From: Pseudomonadota bacterium
Lineage (GTDB): Bacteria; Pseudomonadota; Gammaproteobacteria; Xanthomonadales; Xanthomonadaceae
Reading direction: 5' to 3'
Length of the DNA: 5,116 nt
Assembly (NCBI GenBank): GCA_023425225.1
Contig: JAFADB010000122.1
Location: 1 to 5,116, forward strand
Below are positions 4,730-5,116 of this stretch, piece after piece (positions within the stretch are counted from its first letter, which is position 1; every line of letters begins with the position of its first letter). A program made the translations under genes and the position numbers. The notes beneath the pieces were generated by a model. The model had not been told where the DNA came from. It did no database searches and was given only the letters and a program-made list of their open reading frames with translations.

Positions 4730-5116
4730 CACCAGCGTGGCCAGCGCGGAACGGTCGAAGTCGCGCAGGTCGGCGGTATCGCCGCTGCGGATCTTGCCGA
4801 CCCAGTGCGGGTCGGCCAGGATCGCCCGGCCCACCGCGATCAGGTCGAATTCCTCGCGCTCCATGCGCCGTACCAGTTCGTCCAGCCCGACCGCGTGCGA
4901 ATGCTCGCCGGCGAAGGCGCCGAGGAAGTCGCCGGACAGGCCCACCGAGCCGACCGAGATGGTCGGCGCGCCGGTGAGCTTCTTCGCCCAGCCGGCGAAG
5001 TTCAGGCCGTGCTCGCCATCGACCTGCGGGAACTCCGGCTCCCAGAAGCGGCGCTGCGAGCAGTGCAGGATGTCCGCGCCGGCCTCCACCAGCGGCACCA
5101 GCCACTGGCCCATCTC
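4727..5116 (-). CDS. NADH:flavin oxidoreductase (Old Yellow Enzyme family), C-terminal part (runs off the right edge)
   Basis: The last 129 residues are visible, in a frame that is open through the right edge. The Met encoded at 5113-5111 is internal. Two late Old Yellow Enzyme barrel signatures are present. One is APTISVGSVGL, like the FMN-phosphate-binding VGSVG segment. The other is DLIAVGRAILADPHWVGKI, like the closing D-x2-x-GR-x4-DP strand. Upstream of these, LVEAGADILHCSQRRFWEPEF fits the barrel strand and loop before the FMN site. Such enzymes use FMN and NAD(P)H to reduce activated C=C bonds, such as those of enones, in the cytoplasm. The active-site Tyr and His pair would be in the missing part, so substrate class and activity cannot be judged. 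It is convergent with lysR with a gap of 22 nt. Confidence 0.87.
   Translation of the reverse strand, partial: EMGQWLVPLVEAGADILHCSQRRFWEPEFPQVDGEHGLNFAGWAKKLTGAPTISVGSVGLSGDFLGAFAGEHSHAVGLDELVRRMEREEFDLIAVGRAILADPHWVGKIRSGDTADLRDFDRSALATLV

Overview
This is a GC-rich (about 70% by eye) bacterial chromosomal window. Gene content, codon use and GC-rich hairpin repeats fit a gammaproteobacterium of the Xanthomonadales (Xanthomonas, Stenotrophomonas, Lysobacter, Luteimonas type). That placement is inferred from protein and repeat style, not from a marker gene. There are six protein-coding genes, two of them cut by the window edges. I see no rRNA, tRNA, CRISPR array, insertion sequence or phage gene.

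Layout: (1) 1-229, minus strand, the N-terminal 76 codons of a PadR-family repressor. (2) 230-497, a divergent intergenic region with a T7-tract hairpin in the padR leader, two perfect GC-rich hairpins and an AT-rich patch centred on GGTATACC. (3) 498-1406, plus strand, an exported cyclophilin-type peptidyl-prolyl isomerase. (4) 1407-1454, a convergent gap filled by a perfect 10-bp hairpin. (5) 1455-2495, minus strand, a zinc-dependent medium-chain alcohol dehydrogenase with a strong Shine-Dalgarno. A perfect FNR/Anr-type site (TTGAT-N4-ATCAA) sits 64 nt upstream of its start. (6) 2648-3529, minus strand, an EamA/DMT-family ten-helix exporter. (7) 3712-4704, plus strand, a GcvA-like LysR regulator divergent from the exporter. 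(8) 4727 to the right edge, minus strand, the C-terminus of an Old Yellow Enzyme-type NADH:flavin oxidoreductase convergent with the LysR gene. A hairpin that includes both stop codons lies between them.

How the genes work together: they look like independent housekeeping or accessory metabolic units rather than one pathway. The clearest regulatory prediction is oxygen control of the alcohol dehydrogenase by an FNR/Anr-family activator. If transcription starts just downstream of the best -10-like hexamer, the site lies at -41.5, the class II activation position. The divergent lysR-eamA pair suggests that the LysR protein controls the exporter. The GGTATACC dyad between padR and the isomerase gene is a candidate PadR operator.

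I looked for a novel multi-gene system and did not find one. The points worth a second look are regulatory sites and repeats.
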